64,000 nucleotides of DNA from Bradyrhizobium sp. CB3481. Lineage in GTDB: Bacteria > Pseudomonadota > Alphaproteobacteria > Rhizobiales > Xanthobacteraceae. The translations under genes and the position numbers were made by a program. The notes under the pieces were generated by a model. It was not told the origin of the DNA, did not search any database, and was given only the letters and a program-made list of their open reading frames with translations. Position 1 is the first letter of the stretch. Every line of letters starts with the position of its first letter. Location of the stretch: contig NZ_CP121647.1 in NCBI RefSeq assembly GCF_029714305.1, forward strand, positions 6,778,501 through 6,842,500. The letters are read 5' to 3'. Of the stretch, positions 36,614 to 43,831 are shown piece by piece.

Positions 36614-37726
36614 TCACTCCCGAAGCATATAGGCGTCGACGGGGCGGCCTGCCGCAAATCCCTCCGAGCCGCCCGGCACGGCGAGCCAGGCCTCGGCGCG
36701 GGCAATCGCCTCCAGCGACAACTCGCCCACCGCCAGCGTGCTCCACATGTCCTGCTTCCGCTCCACCAGCACGATCTCGGCGATGCCGACCTGAGATGCA
36801 ATCTTGCGCGCCAGCGGCAAATTGACCGTCTCGCGTCGGCGATGAACCGAGAGGCGATCGAGCACCGGCAGTGCCAGCGTCCACCATGCCGCAAGGGCCT
36901 GGTCCGGCGCCCCCGGCAGCACCACGACCGGCGTCTTGCCGATGCGTCCGATCGCCGAAGTGCGCCCGGGCTGCAGGGCAATGCCGTGGGCAAGCACCTC
37001 GCCGCGTGAAGCCAGTGCCGTTACTGCCGCATCGGTGCGACCGACGCCGGAGCCGCCGACGCTCAGGAGCAGATCGCAGGATCTACCATCGAGCGCTGCA
37101 CCAATCGATCCGGCATCGCGTCCCGCAGCAGTAAAGGAGGTCGTTGCGGCGCCGATGGCGCGTGCGCTCTCCGCGATCAGATCCGCCGTCACGTCGCTAC
37201 CGGGAATATTGACGACGCGCACCCGCGGACGGCGGACGTTCAAGTGCTGCAGTCCGGCAGCGCGCGCCATCAGAAGATCGCGCGGCCGCACGTGCTGCCC
37301 GGCCTCCACGACGAAGCGGCCCGCGGCGATATCGCTGCCGGCCCGGCGCACGCCTTGCCCCGGGATTGCTTCCGCCAGCACCTGCGGCATCGGCCCTGAG
37401 ACATCGACCGAATCCGAATCCAGCACGCAGTCGCAACCATCCGGAATGGCCTCGCCGGCTTCGACCCAAACCGGCACGGCCATCAATGGCAACGGCGAAT
37501 AGGAGGACGCGCCGACGAGATCGCGGGCGCAAAGCGCGTAACCGTCGACCGAGGCCGTATCGCGCTCCGGATAGGCCTTGAGCGGCGGCATCTCGGCTGC
37601 GACACAGCGCAGCGCATCCGCAAGCGCCAGTTCCGCCGGCGCGACGGCGTCGGCACCGTCGAGCAATGTTGCGACCGCCGCATCGAGCGGCGTGAGGGAG
37701 GCTGGCAGGCGCTGGGACGACGTCAT
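36614..37726 (-). CDS. divergent MoeA/gephyrin-like protein
   Basis: A 370-residue relative of MoeA with several hallmark motifs altered. RDTASVDGYALCARDL keeps the VDGYA core, but the MPT-binding GGVSxGD motif has become VGGSGVGRTDAAVT, and the GLPGNPVS region reads VLPGAPDQALAAWW. Overall length is short for MoeA. It may bind molybdopterin or act as a specialised chaperone rather than as a housekeeping transferase. The stop is one base from the start of the MoeA-PBP gene, so the two are certainly co-translated. The ATG chosen has no strong ribosome site; a longer form is possible. Confidence 0.8.
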   Translation of the reverse strand: MTSSQRLPASLTPLDAAVATLLDGADAVAPAELALADALRCVAAEMPPLKAYPERDTASVDGYALCARDLVGASSYSPLPLMAVPVWVEAGEAIPDGCDCVLDSDSVDVSGPMPQVLAEAIPGQGVRRAGSDIAAGRFVVEAGQHVRPRDLLMARAAGLQHLNVRRPRVRVVNIPGSDVTADLIAESARAIGAATTSFTAAGRDAGSIGAALDGRSCDLLLSVGGSGVGRTDAAVTALASRGEVLAHGIALQPGRTSAIGRIGKTPVVVLPGAPDQALAAWWTLALPVLDRLSVHRRRETVNLPLARKIASQVGIAEIVLVERKQDMWSTLAVGELSLEAIARAEAWLAVPGGSEGFAAGRPVDAYMLRE

Positions 37727-37906
37727 GGCCCGGCTATGCCCTGAATCGGGCCGGAAATAAACAGAACCCGCTACTGTTCGCGTTTTCCCCTCTCCTTTCG
37801 GCTGGTTGACGATAGTCCAAAATAGTTGCAAATGAGACCAATTGGCGGAGCCAACCGCCGACCAATCGATACGGCCAATCGCGCCGATCCCTGAGGGAGA
37901 AAACGA

Positions 37907-39118
37907 ATGTTCGCCAGGAACCTTTCCAGGCTGGGACTGGTCGCGGCTGCGATGCTGGCATCGACCGCAGCGCTCGCGCAAATTTCAGATGATTTGGTCA
38001 AGATCGGCGTCCTCACCGATATGAACGGCCCGGCGGCGACGCCGACCGGCCAGGGCTCGGTGACAGCAGCGCAAATGGCGATCGATGATTTCGGCGGCAC
38101 AGTGCTGGGCAAACCGATCAGCATCGTCATCGGCGACCACCAGCTCAAGCCCGACATTGGCGGCGCCATCGCGCGGCGCTGGTACGACGTCGAGCAGGTC
38201 GATCTGATCGTCGACGTGCCGGTGTCGGCAGTCGGCCTTGCCGTGCAAGGCATCGCCAACGAGAAGAAGAAACTGTTCATCACGCATTCGACCCTCACCG
38301 CGGACTTCCACGGCAAATCCTGTTCGCCTTACGCGATGCAGTGGGTGATCGACACCCGTTCGCTCGCGGTCGGCACTGCGCAGGCCGTGGTGAAGCGCGG
38401 CGGCGACAGCTGGTTCTTCATCACCGACGACTACGCCTTCGGCCATTCGCTGGAACGCGACGCTTCCGCCGTGGTCACCAAGAATGGCGGCAAGGTGCTG
38501 GGCTCGGTCAGGCCGCCGCTCGCGACGCCGGACCTGTCGTCATTCGTGCTACAGGCCCAGGCCTCCAAGGCCAAGATCATCGGCATCGCCGCCGGTCCGC
38601 CCAACAACATGAACGAGATCAAGACGGCTGCCGAGTTCGGCGTGTTCAAGGGTGGCCAGCAGATGGCGGCGCTGCTCGCGCTGATCACCGACATCCATTC
38701 GCTGGGATTACCGGCAGCGCAGGGCCTGTTGCTGACGACCTCGTTCTACTGGGACATGGACGACAAGACCCGCGAATGGTCGAAGCGCTATTTCGCCAAG
38801 ATGAACCGGATGCCGACGATGTGGCAGGCCGGCGTCTATTCCTCGGTGATGAGCTATCTCAACGCGATCAAGGAAGCCGGCACCGATGAACCGCTGAAGG
38901 TGGCGGCGAAGATGCGCGAAAAGCCGATCGAGGATTTCTTCTCCCGCAACGGAAAACTGCGCGAGGACAATCTGATGGTGCACGACCTCTGGCTGGTGCA
39001 GGTCAAGAAGCCCGAGGAATCGAAATATCCGTGGGACTATTATCAGATCCTCGCCAAGATACCGGGCGACGAAGCGTTCGGCCCGCCGGACCCGGCGTGC
39101 GCGATGGCGAAGAAGTAG
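37907..39118 (+). CDS. ABC transporter substrate-binding protein, branched-chain amino acid type (Peripla_BP_6)
   Basis: A 403-residue periplasmic binding protein. GAGGGAGAAAACGA precedes the ATG. Residues 1-24 form a signal peptide ending in TAALAQ. The mature protein begins DDLVKIGVLTDMNGPAATPT, the type I binding-protein opening, with MAIDDFGGTVLGKPISIVIG and YDVEQVDLIVDVPVSAVGLA. The family binds amino acids, amides or aromatic acids. No permease or ATPase genes are adjacent, so it is an orphan receptor here. It is divergent from the MoeA-like operon and convergent with the TAXI receptor gene across a strong hairpin. Confidence 0.9.
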   Translation: MFARNLSRLGLVAAAMLASTAALAQISDDLVKIGVLTDMNGPAATPTGQGSVTAAQMAIDDFGGTVLGKPISIVIGDHQLKPDIGGAIARRWYDVEQVDLIVDVPVSAVGLAVQGIANEKKKLFITHSTLTADFHGKSCSPYAMQWVIDTRSLAVGTAQAVVKRGGDSWFFITDDYAFGHSLERDASAVVTKNGGKVLGSVRPPLATPDLSSFVLQAQASKAKIIGIAAGPPNNMNEIKTAAEFGVFKGGQQMAALLALITDIHSLGLPAAQGLLLTTSFYWDMDDKTREWSKRYFAKMNRMPTMWQAGVYSSVMSYLNAIKEAGTDEPLKVAAKMREKPIEDFFSRNGKLREDNLMVHDLWLVQVKKPEESKYPWDYYQILAKIPGDEAFGPPDPACAMAKK

Positions 39119-39121
39119 GAC

Positions 39122-39182
39122 GCGAATGGCGAGTAGCGAATAGCGAGTGGTCGAAGCGAACCATTCGCTACTCGCCATTCGC
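39122..39182. terminator. perfect 20-bp inverted repeat between convergent genes
   Basis: GCGAATGGCGAGTAGCGAAT (39122-39141) is exactly mirrored at 39163-39182, giving a 20-bp stem with a 21-base loop that contains further GCGA repeats. It sits in the 71-base gap between two converging genes, where it could stop transcription from both sides. There is no T run, so intrinsic termination would be atypical. Confidence 0.65.
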
Positions 39183-39189
39183 TATTCGC

Positions 39190-40152
39190 CTATTTCACCA
39201 CCCCGACTTCCCGAAAATACTTCATCACCCCCGGATGAATCAGCTCCGCATTCGGCGCGGCCGCGATCGTATTCGCGGCCGTGGTCTCACAGGCCTGCGG
39301 CAGCTTCTTGCAGAGGGCAGTCTCTGCCCCGTGCAGGGTGCGCGCGAGGCGGTAGGCGACATCGTCCGGCAGGCTTTCGCGCGCGAGCACAAAACTCCAG
39401 GAGCCGATAGAATCGATGGCTGCCGGCTGGTTCGGATAGCTGTTGGCCGGGACCGTCAGCGGTTTCAGGAAGGTGTGCTTGGCGCGAACGCGCGCGATCT
39501 CGCCGGCATCGGGCGCGATGAACCGCGCCCCGCCCGGCGCCTGCGCCATCGTGGCAAAGCCCGGCCAGCCGATGCCGGCGCCCCACAGCGCGGCGGCGCG
39601 GCCGTCCTGCACCATGGCCGGGCCGTCGCCGGCGCGGTCGAGATAGATCGATTTGAAATCCTCGTCCTGCTTCAGGCCGATGCCGTCCAGGATATAGCGC
39701 GACAGGATCGGCAGGCCGGAGCCCTTGGCGCCGAAGGCAACGGGCTGGCCGACCAGATCCCTGATCGTCTTGTAGGGACTGTCCGCCCGCACCACGAACA
39801 TGCCGGGGCTGGAATACATCGCGGTGAGGATCTTCAGCTTGGTCGGCGCCCGCCCGATGCCCATGAAGGCCTCATAGGCCGGCTCGCCCGCCACCAGGGC
39901 GATGTCGAGCTGGCCTGATTCCAGCAGCGGGATGTTCTCGTTGGAGCCCTTGGTGTTGCGCGGCTCGATCGACAGCGCCGGATCGGCTGCATTCATGATT
40001 TCCGCAAACGCGCCGCCGTAAACCGGGAAGCCGCCGCCCGGCGTCGCAGTCCCCAGGCTGATGGTGGTCTTGGTAATGGCCTTGCCTCCCTCCTGCGCCC
40101 CCGCGTTGCCCGCAAGCAGCAGGCCGATGCTGGCAATCCAAGCGAGTTTCAT
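39190..40152 (-). CDS. TAXI family TRAP transporter solute receptor
   Basis: A 320-residue periplasmic receptor. The ATG is chosen for GAGG 8 bases upstream and for the signal peptide MKLAWIASIGLLLAGNAGAQ. Family sequence follows: TISLGTATPGGGFPVYGGAF, SNENIPLLESGQLDIALVAGE, and FGAKGSGLPILSRYILDGIGL. TAXI receptors deliver small carboxylates to fused TRAP membrane subunits, but no TRAP permease gene lies in the window. It is the second orphan receptor in succession. It is transcribed away from the tRNA-Ile2 gene. Confidence 0.88.
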   Translation of the reverse strand: MKLAWIASIGLLLAGNAGAQEGGKAITKTTISLGTATPGGGFPVYGGAFAEIMNAADPALSIEPRNTKGSNENIPLLESGQLDIALVAGEPAYEAFMGIGRAPTKLKILTAMYSSPGMFVVRADSPYKTIRDLVGQPVAFGAKGSGLPILSRYILDGIGLKQDEDFKSIYLDRAGDGPAMVQDGRAAALWGAGIGWPGFATMAQAPGGARFIAPDAGEIARVRAKHTFLKPLTVPANSYPNQPAAIDSIGSWSFVLARESLPDDVAYRLARTLHGAETALCKKLPQACETTAANTIAAAPNAELIHPGVMKYFREVGVVK

Positions 40153-40325
40153 TGTTGGCCTCAAGCGTTCCATGACGAATGATGCAGCAGAGGTTGTAGG
40201 CAAGCCCGGGCGCTTGTGAAAGCGCGTTTTCCGCCTCAAACCCGGCATTGCCGTATCGCTGTCATGCCTGTAAACGATGGCGGCACCGTTGCCGGCCGCC
40301 CTCTTCCCGCGGCCGTCCCGCGGCG

Positions 40326-40401
40326 GGGCCTGTAGCTCAATGGTTAGAGCCGGCCGCTCATAACGGTCTGGTTGCAGGTTCGAGTCCTGCCGGGCCCACC
40401 A
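40326..40401 (+). tRNA. tRNA-Ile2 (anticodon CAU, lysidine type)
   Basis: A 76-base cloverleaf including encoded CCA. The acceptor stem pairs GGGCCTG with CGGGCCC, the D arm is GCTC...GAGC, the anticodon stem pairs GGCCG with CGGTC around the loop CTCATAA (anticodon CAT), and the T arm is GCAGG-TTCGAGT-CCTGC. A CAU anticodon could mean Met, but the D-loop and anticodon arm resemble tRNA-Ile2 of E. coli rather than elongator or initiator Met. Such tRNAs need TilS to make lysidine and read AUA. Its 3' half is imperfectly repeated at 43764-43811. Confidence 0.88.
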
Positions 40402-40402
40402 G

Positions 40403-40427
40403 CCTTCGCTCGCGAAGCGAGTGAAGG
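40403..40427 (+). terminator. hairpin directly after tRNA-Ile2
   Basis: CCTTCGCTCGC and GCGAGTGAAGG pair with one mismatch around a GAA loop, starting two bases after the tRNA CCA. It is a plausible terminator or processing signal for the tRNA transcript. The 16-base core TTCGCTCGCGAAGCGA recurs at 40755-40770. Confidence 0.55.
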
Positions 40428-40753
40428 CGCCGTAGCCGAAGACCGGTTGCTCGGACCACGAGCTTCGGCTCGGCAAGCCAACCACCGCCGAAAGATCGAA
40501 TCGCCACGCTCCAACAAAAATATCGAAAACAACCCCATGCAAAGTAGAAATGGACGCGGCTGGTCAGGATTCCGGGGACGCTGCGCCATTTGACATGTCG
40601 GGCAAATCAGCGGCATGGATACATTATCGGCCAATCCGCGAACGGCCACCGCCCGGTCGCTCCGTCGACTCACGACATGCTCCGCATGACGAGCTCAAAA
40701 CCCGCCAGGCGCGAAATCGAAACTAATAGTTCGCGGTGTTTGGGGAAGCCCGT
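40428..40753. other. non-coding stretch inside the tRNA-linked region
   Basis: About 325 bases with no supported gene. Open frames on both strands are short, lack ribosome sites and have mixed composition. Locally it looks less GC-rich than flanking genes (for example the AT-rich stretch near 40505-40530). It may be leftover of the inserted DNA. Confidence 0.5.
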
Positions 40754-40772
40754 CTTCGCTCGCGAAGCGAAG
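40754..40772 (-). terminator. hairpin after the lipase gene
   Basis: CTTCGCT and AGCGAAG pair around CGCGA, four bases downstream of the lipase stop codon. It shares a 16-base core with the hairpin after tRNA-Ile2, so it may be a small dispersed repeat that serves as a terminator. Confidence 0.5.
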
Positions 40773-40776
40773 GTGC

Positions 40777-41973
40777 CTATCTGACGCAATCGTCCGGAGG
40801 TGTTTTCCCGGCGAAGCGGTCAGTTATCCAGTTCACCGCCGCTATCGTGCTCGCTTGCGCGGCGCGTCCGTGGCCGATACCGGGCAGCATGACCATCCTG
40901 ACCTTGCTGCCAGCCTTGCACAGCTTGTCCATGTAGGCCTGCGTAACCACGGGCTGGATGATCTGGTCGTTGGTCCCCTGCGCCAGAAGGATGGGAATCT
41001 CAGGAGAGAGCACGCCGGTGCTGTTCTGTTCGAGAAGCGAGCGCCATGGTTCGGCCTTGGTCGGATCTTGCACCGTCAGGAAATATTGATCGAGCGGCCT
41101 CCCTGTTCTTTGTCTGACGATCAGGTCGAAAGGCCCTTCGATGCATTCTTGCGCCAGCCTGTCGATGGCGGGCATGGCGCGCGGATCGACGACCTTGTCG
41201 ATAGCGGCTCCGTAGACGCGGTGCCACGACCATAGCGTCATCGCCGTGATGTTCTTGCCACCGATCGAGTTGATGTCGTCACTCATCAGCTTCGCAAGAT
41301 CCGTCGCTGGCGCCGCCGCAGCGACTCCAAGAAGTTTCAGCTCAGGGGCGTAGTCGTTTGCCATCATCCCAGCGAAGAGCGCAGCTTGCCCGCCTTGCGA
41401 ATGTCCCCATACGATGAAGTCCTTGCCCTCGCCTACCCGGGGAAGGGAGCGTGCGGCGCGCACGATATCGATCACGGCGCGACCTTCGCTCTCACCCACC
41501 AGATAAGGATGCGGGCCCGGCGTGCCGAGCCCCGGATAATCGGTCGCCACCACGACGAAGCCACGGGCGATCATCGAGCGAAGGCCCTGGATCTGCTGAA
41601 ACAGAAAAATCGCCAGCGACGGCGCGCAGCGCGGGACGATGCCCGATGTAGGATGCGCCCAAGCAACGATCGGACGACCGCCGGGCGGGGGCGCATCTTG
41701 CGGGACGATGACGACGCCAGACACAAAGATCGGCCGGCCGTTCAGCCCCATCGACCGATAGAGCACGCGATAGGTGGAGGCGCCGAGCGGAGCGCCGTCC
41801 ATCGGCTCCTGCCGCACCAGGGTGCCCGGCGCACCAGCGAGCAATGATTCCGGCGCATCATAAAATGCCGTCTGGGCCGACGCTATCCGCGCCAGGCCAA
41901 AGATCGCTGCGGCGACGAGCGCATTTGACATCCATTTGCGCCGCCAGCTGCCGACGAAATTGAGGTACCGCAT
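40777..41973 (-). CDS. secretory lipase-family alpha/beta hydrolase
   Basis: A 398-residue exported esterase/lipase. With the ATG used, a basic N-terminus (RRKWM) is followed by a hydrophobic core ending in IASAQ near residue 34; an internal ATG would give a shorter, classical signal peptide, so the exact start is uncertain. The fold is marked by VAWAHPTSGIVPRCAPS, DYPGLGTPG, the nucleophile elbow WGHSQGG (Ser192), an acid near AQGTNDQIIQP, and the catalytic His in LPGIGHGRAA. This matches the secretory lipase (LIP) family. It probably acts on esters in the periplasm or medium. It lies 16 bases downstream of the DUF4403 gene, in one unit. Confidence 0.85.
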   Translation of the reverse strand: MRYLNFVGSWRRKWMSNALVAAAIFGLARIASAQTAFYDAPESLLAGAPGTLVRQEPMDGAPLGASTYRVLYRSMGLNGRPIFVSGVVIVPQDAPPPGGRPIVAWAHPTSGIVPRCAPSLAIFLFQQIQGLRSMIARGFVVVATDYPGLGTPGPHPYLVGESEGRAVIDIVRAARSLPRVGEGKDFIVWGHSQGGQAALFAGMMANDYAPELKLLGVAAAAPATDLAKLMSDDINSIGGKNITAMTLWSWHRVYGAAIDKVVDPRAMPAIDRLAQECIEGPFDLIVRQRTGRPLDQYFLTVQDPTKAEPWRSLLEQNSTGVLSPEIPILLAQGTNDQIIQPVVTQAYMDKLCKAGSKVRMVMLPGIGHGRAAQASTIAAVNWITDRFAGKTPPDDCVR

Positions 41974-41989
41974 GGTCCAGCTCACGTGC

Positions 41990-43438
41990 TTACAAGCCGT
42001 AGAGTATCTTCAGACCGCCGCTGGCATGAAGAGCAATCAGGATTCCTTCGCTCAACATCTGCACTTTCTCGAGCCTTGCCGAGTCGAGGCGCCCCTCCAT
42101 GCGAAAGCCATCCTTCAGTGGGCGCGTCAGGCGCTCGTTCGCCGCCATGAGCAGGTTCTGATAGGAGATGCCGTAGTCGAGATTAGCAACATTCTTCAGC
42201 TGCGCCGCCAGCTGTTGCACGGCAGATCGAATCTGGCTGTCATCTGACGAAGTTGTCAGGTCGATTTCGCCGAGACTGAAGGTCTTGGCGTTAGTATCGA
42301 CTTTTGGCGTGGCGGAGAGATATGTCCATTGGCCTGCGCTGGAATCGGTGTCCGAACTCTTTGCGAGGCGCAGGCCGATCACGAGTTTACCCGATGACGG
42401 ATAAACCTGAACCTCGCGCACGGAAGTGTCCTGGGCCGGCGCGGCTGCCATCGCCTGGCTGATCTTGTCCTTGAGCGTGTCGTAGTTGATGCGGATGGGA
42501 AGAATGACGTCGAAAGTTCCCGGCTCCGCCACCGCGGTGCCGAGCGGCGGCAGTCCTGTCGGCGTGACAGCCGGCGGCTGCTGCCCTATCACGGTTTCGG
42601 CGGAGCCGGTAAGTTCAAGCGATCCCCACAATAGCTTGACGTTGGCGCGGACCCCGGCGAAAGCCGCGCTGTGCGGGGTCAGCTGCAGCCAGGTCGGTGG
42701 ATCCTCCGCGAGTTTGATGGGTTCAAACGCGTGACGCCACGCCATCTCGGCTTTGCCGTGCAGGTCGAGTGCGCGCGCCGCCGCCAGCGCGCGCGACCGG
42801 ATGCGGCCAAGTTGCGTCCGGATGTTGGGCTCGACATAGGGCGCCAGGTCAAACTCGCGGCCGAGCACGTGAAGATAGGGATGTTCGCTCCAGTGGAAGA
42901 AGTCGCTGATGTTTAGCTGCAGCGACCCATCCCTCCGCAGCTCGGGGCGCGCTTCAACCTCGATCGTCGCGCGCGCCTCGGTGTCGCCGCGAATGCGCGC
43001 CGTGAAACGATTGGCTCCTTGGCCTTCGGCGGCGCCATATATCGAGACCGTTCCGAAGACGCGGTCGCCCCGGCCATACAGAGAGACCGGGCTGGTCCGG
43101 TCGACGAAACCCCAGACATCGCAGTTGGCGTTGACGCGGAAAATGAGAACACGACGATGAACGCAGTTGACGCGTTCGTCGATGGTGGCAAGCCGCTTTG
43201 GAATATCCCGCTCGATCACCGCAGCGAGCGCCGGCAGCCCGAACTCGACCGTCGCGGAGATGCGAGAGGTCGTTACGAGCGGTGTTGCTGCGTCCGGGCT
43301 CAGCGCCGGCTTATCGGCGCCGAACGCGATCGACGGGAGCGCTCCAAGAGCGAGTGCGGCGAGGCGGGCTATGCCCATGCGCGATCTATTCGCGATCGAA
43401 TCGTATTCCGGTTGATATGTGCGTGATGGAGGAATCAT
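41990..43438 (-). CDS. DUF4403 family exported protein
   Basis: A 482-residue protein. The first ATG is chosen because GGAG lies 7 bases upstream; a second ATG 20 codons later begins the hydrophobic export signal (ARLAALALGALPSIAFGA) but has no ribosome site. The mature part opens SRISATVEFGLPALAAVIER and continues with alternating beta strands typical of DUF4403, with FFHWSEHPYLHVLGREFDL and YGISYQNLLMAANERLTRPL. DUF4403 proteins are thought to be periplasmic lipid- or surface-binding proteins, but no function is established. The lipase gene follows 16 bases later. Confidence 0.8.
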   Translation of the reverse strand: MIPPSRTYQPEYDSIANRSRMGIARLAALALGALPSIAFGADKPALSPDAATPLVTTSRISATVEFGLPALAAVIERDIPKRLATIDERVNCVHRRVLIFRVNANCDVWGFVDRTSPVSLYGRGDRVFGTVSIYGAAEGQGANRFTARIRGDTEARATIEVEARPELRRDGSLQLNISDFFHWSEHPYLHVLGREFDLAPYVEPNIRTQLGRIRSRALAAARALDLHGKAEMAWRHAFEPIKLAEDPPTWLQLTPHSAAFAGVRANVKLLWGSLELTGSAETVIGQQPPAVTPTGLPPLGTAVAEPGTFDVILPIRINYDTLKDKISQAMAAAPAQDTSVREVQVYPSSGKLVIGLRLAKSSDTDSSAGQWTYLSATPKVDTNAKTFSLGEIDLTTSSDDSQIRSAVQQLAAQLKNVANLDYGISYQNLLMAANERLTRPLKDGFRMEGRLDSARLEKVQMLSEGILIALHASGGLKILYGL

Positions 43439-43763
43439 TTCCGTGCTCCAGCTTCAAGCAAAACCAGAACCACAGTCGGTACTCAGTGCGGTCGCGAGCG
43501 ATAACGGCACTATGCGTTAGGAGTGCATGAAAGGCGGAACCTGCTTTGCGATCCACGCTCGGCAGGTTGGCAACTCCGAAATCGAGCTACCGCCATTCCG
43601 TATCCGTCTTTGGCAAGTGCCGGGCGGATCCCCACGGTCTCTATCTCACGATGAACGCGAGACGTCCTGCAAGTCAAATGACAAATGACGCAAAACGATG
43701 GCCTTCAGCCCCTCGGCGAAATCGAGCGAGGCCAGAGAAATGAACGAACTGACCTCTATCCTC
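43439..43763. other. intergenic region upstream of the DUF4403 gene
   Basis: About 325 bases with no supported gene, leading into the tRNA half-copy. It must contain the promoter for the DUF4403-lipase unit on the minus strand. I see no clear -35/-10 pair or operator. Short frames on the plus strand have no ribosome site. Confidence 0.5.
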
Positions 43764-43811
43764 CCGCTCATAACGGTTTGTTTTTCGGTTTGAGTCCCTC
43801 TTGGCCCATCG
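43764..43811 (+). repeat. degenerate copy of the tRNA-Ile2 3' half
   Basis: An ungapped 48-base alignment with tRNA positions 40354-40401 gives 36 identities. The first 14 bases (CCGCTCATAACGGT, anticodon arm) are exact, and GAGTCC of the T arm and GGCCCA of the acceptor are kept. Similarity begins sharply inside the anticodon stem and stops at the CCA end. It lies in the gap before the aspartate kinase stop codon. Confidence 0.7.
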
Positions 43812-43831
43812 ATTCCCGCCGCTTCTCGAGC

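Larger units (their letters stand above)
40326..43811. mobile_element. putative old tRNA-Ile2-linked genomic islet
   Basis: The intact tRNA-Ile2 at one end and a 48-base degenerate copy of its 3' half at the other, in the same orientation, bracket about 3.4 kb with a secretory lipase, a DUF4403 protein and non-coding stretches. This is the arrangement left by site-specific integration at a tRNA 3' end. No integrase remains and the repeat is only 75% identical, so the element would be ancient and no longer mobile. This is inference from layout; the half-copy itself is seen directly. Confidence 0.45.

Noticed and set aside
40326..40401. tRNA called as methionine from its CAT anticodon
   Set aside because: The D-loop and anticodon-arm sequence match the Ile2 type, whose C34 is modified to lysidine. 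Met identity is less likely, though a profile search should confirm it.
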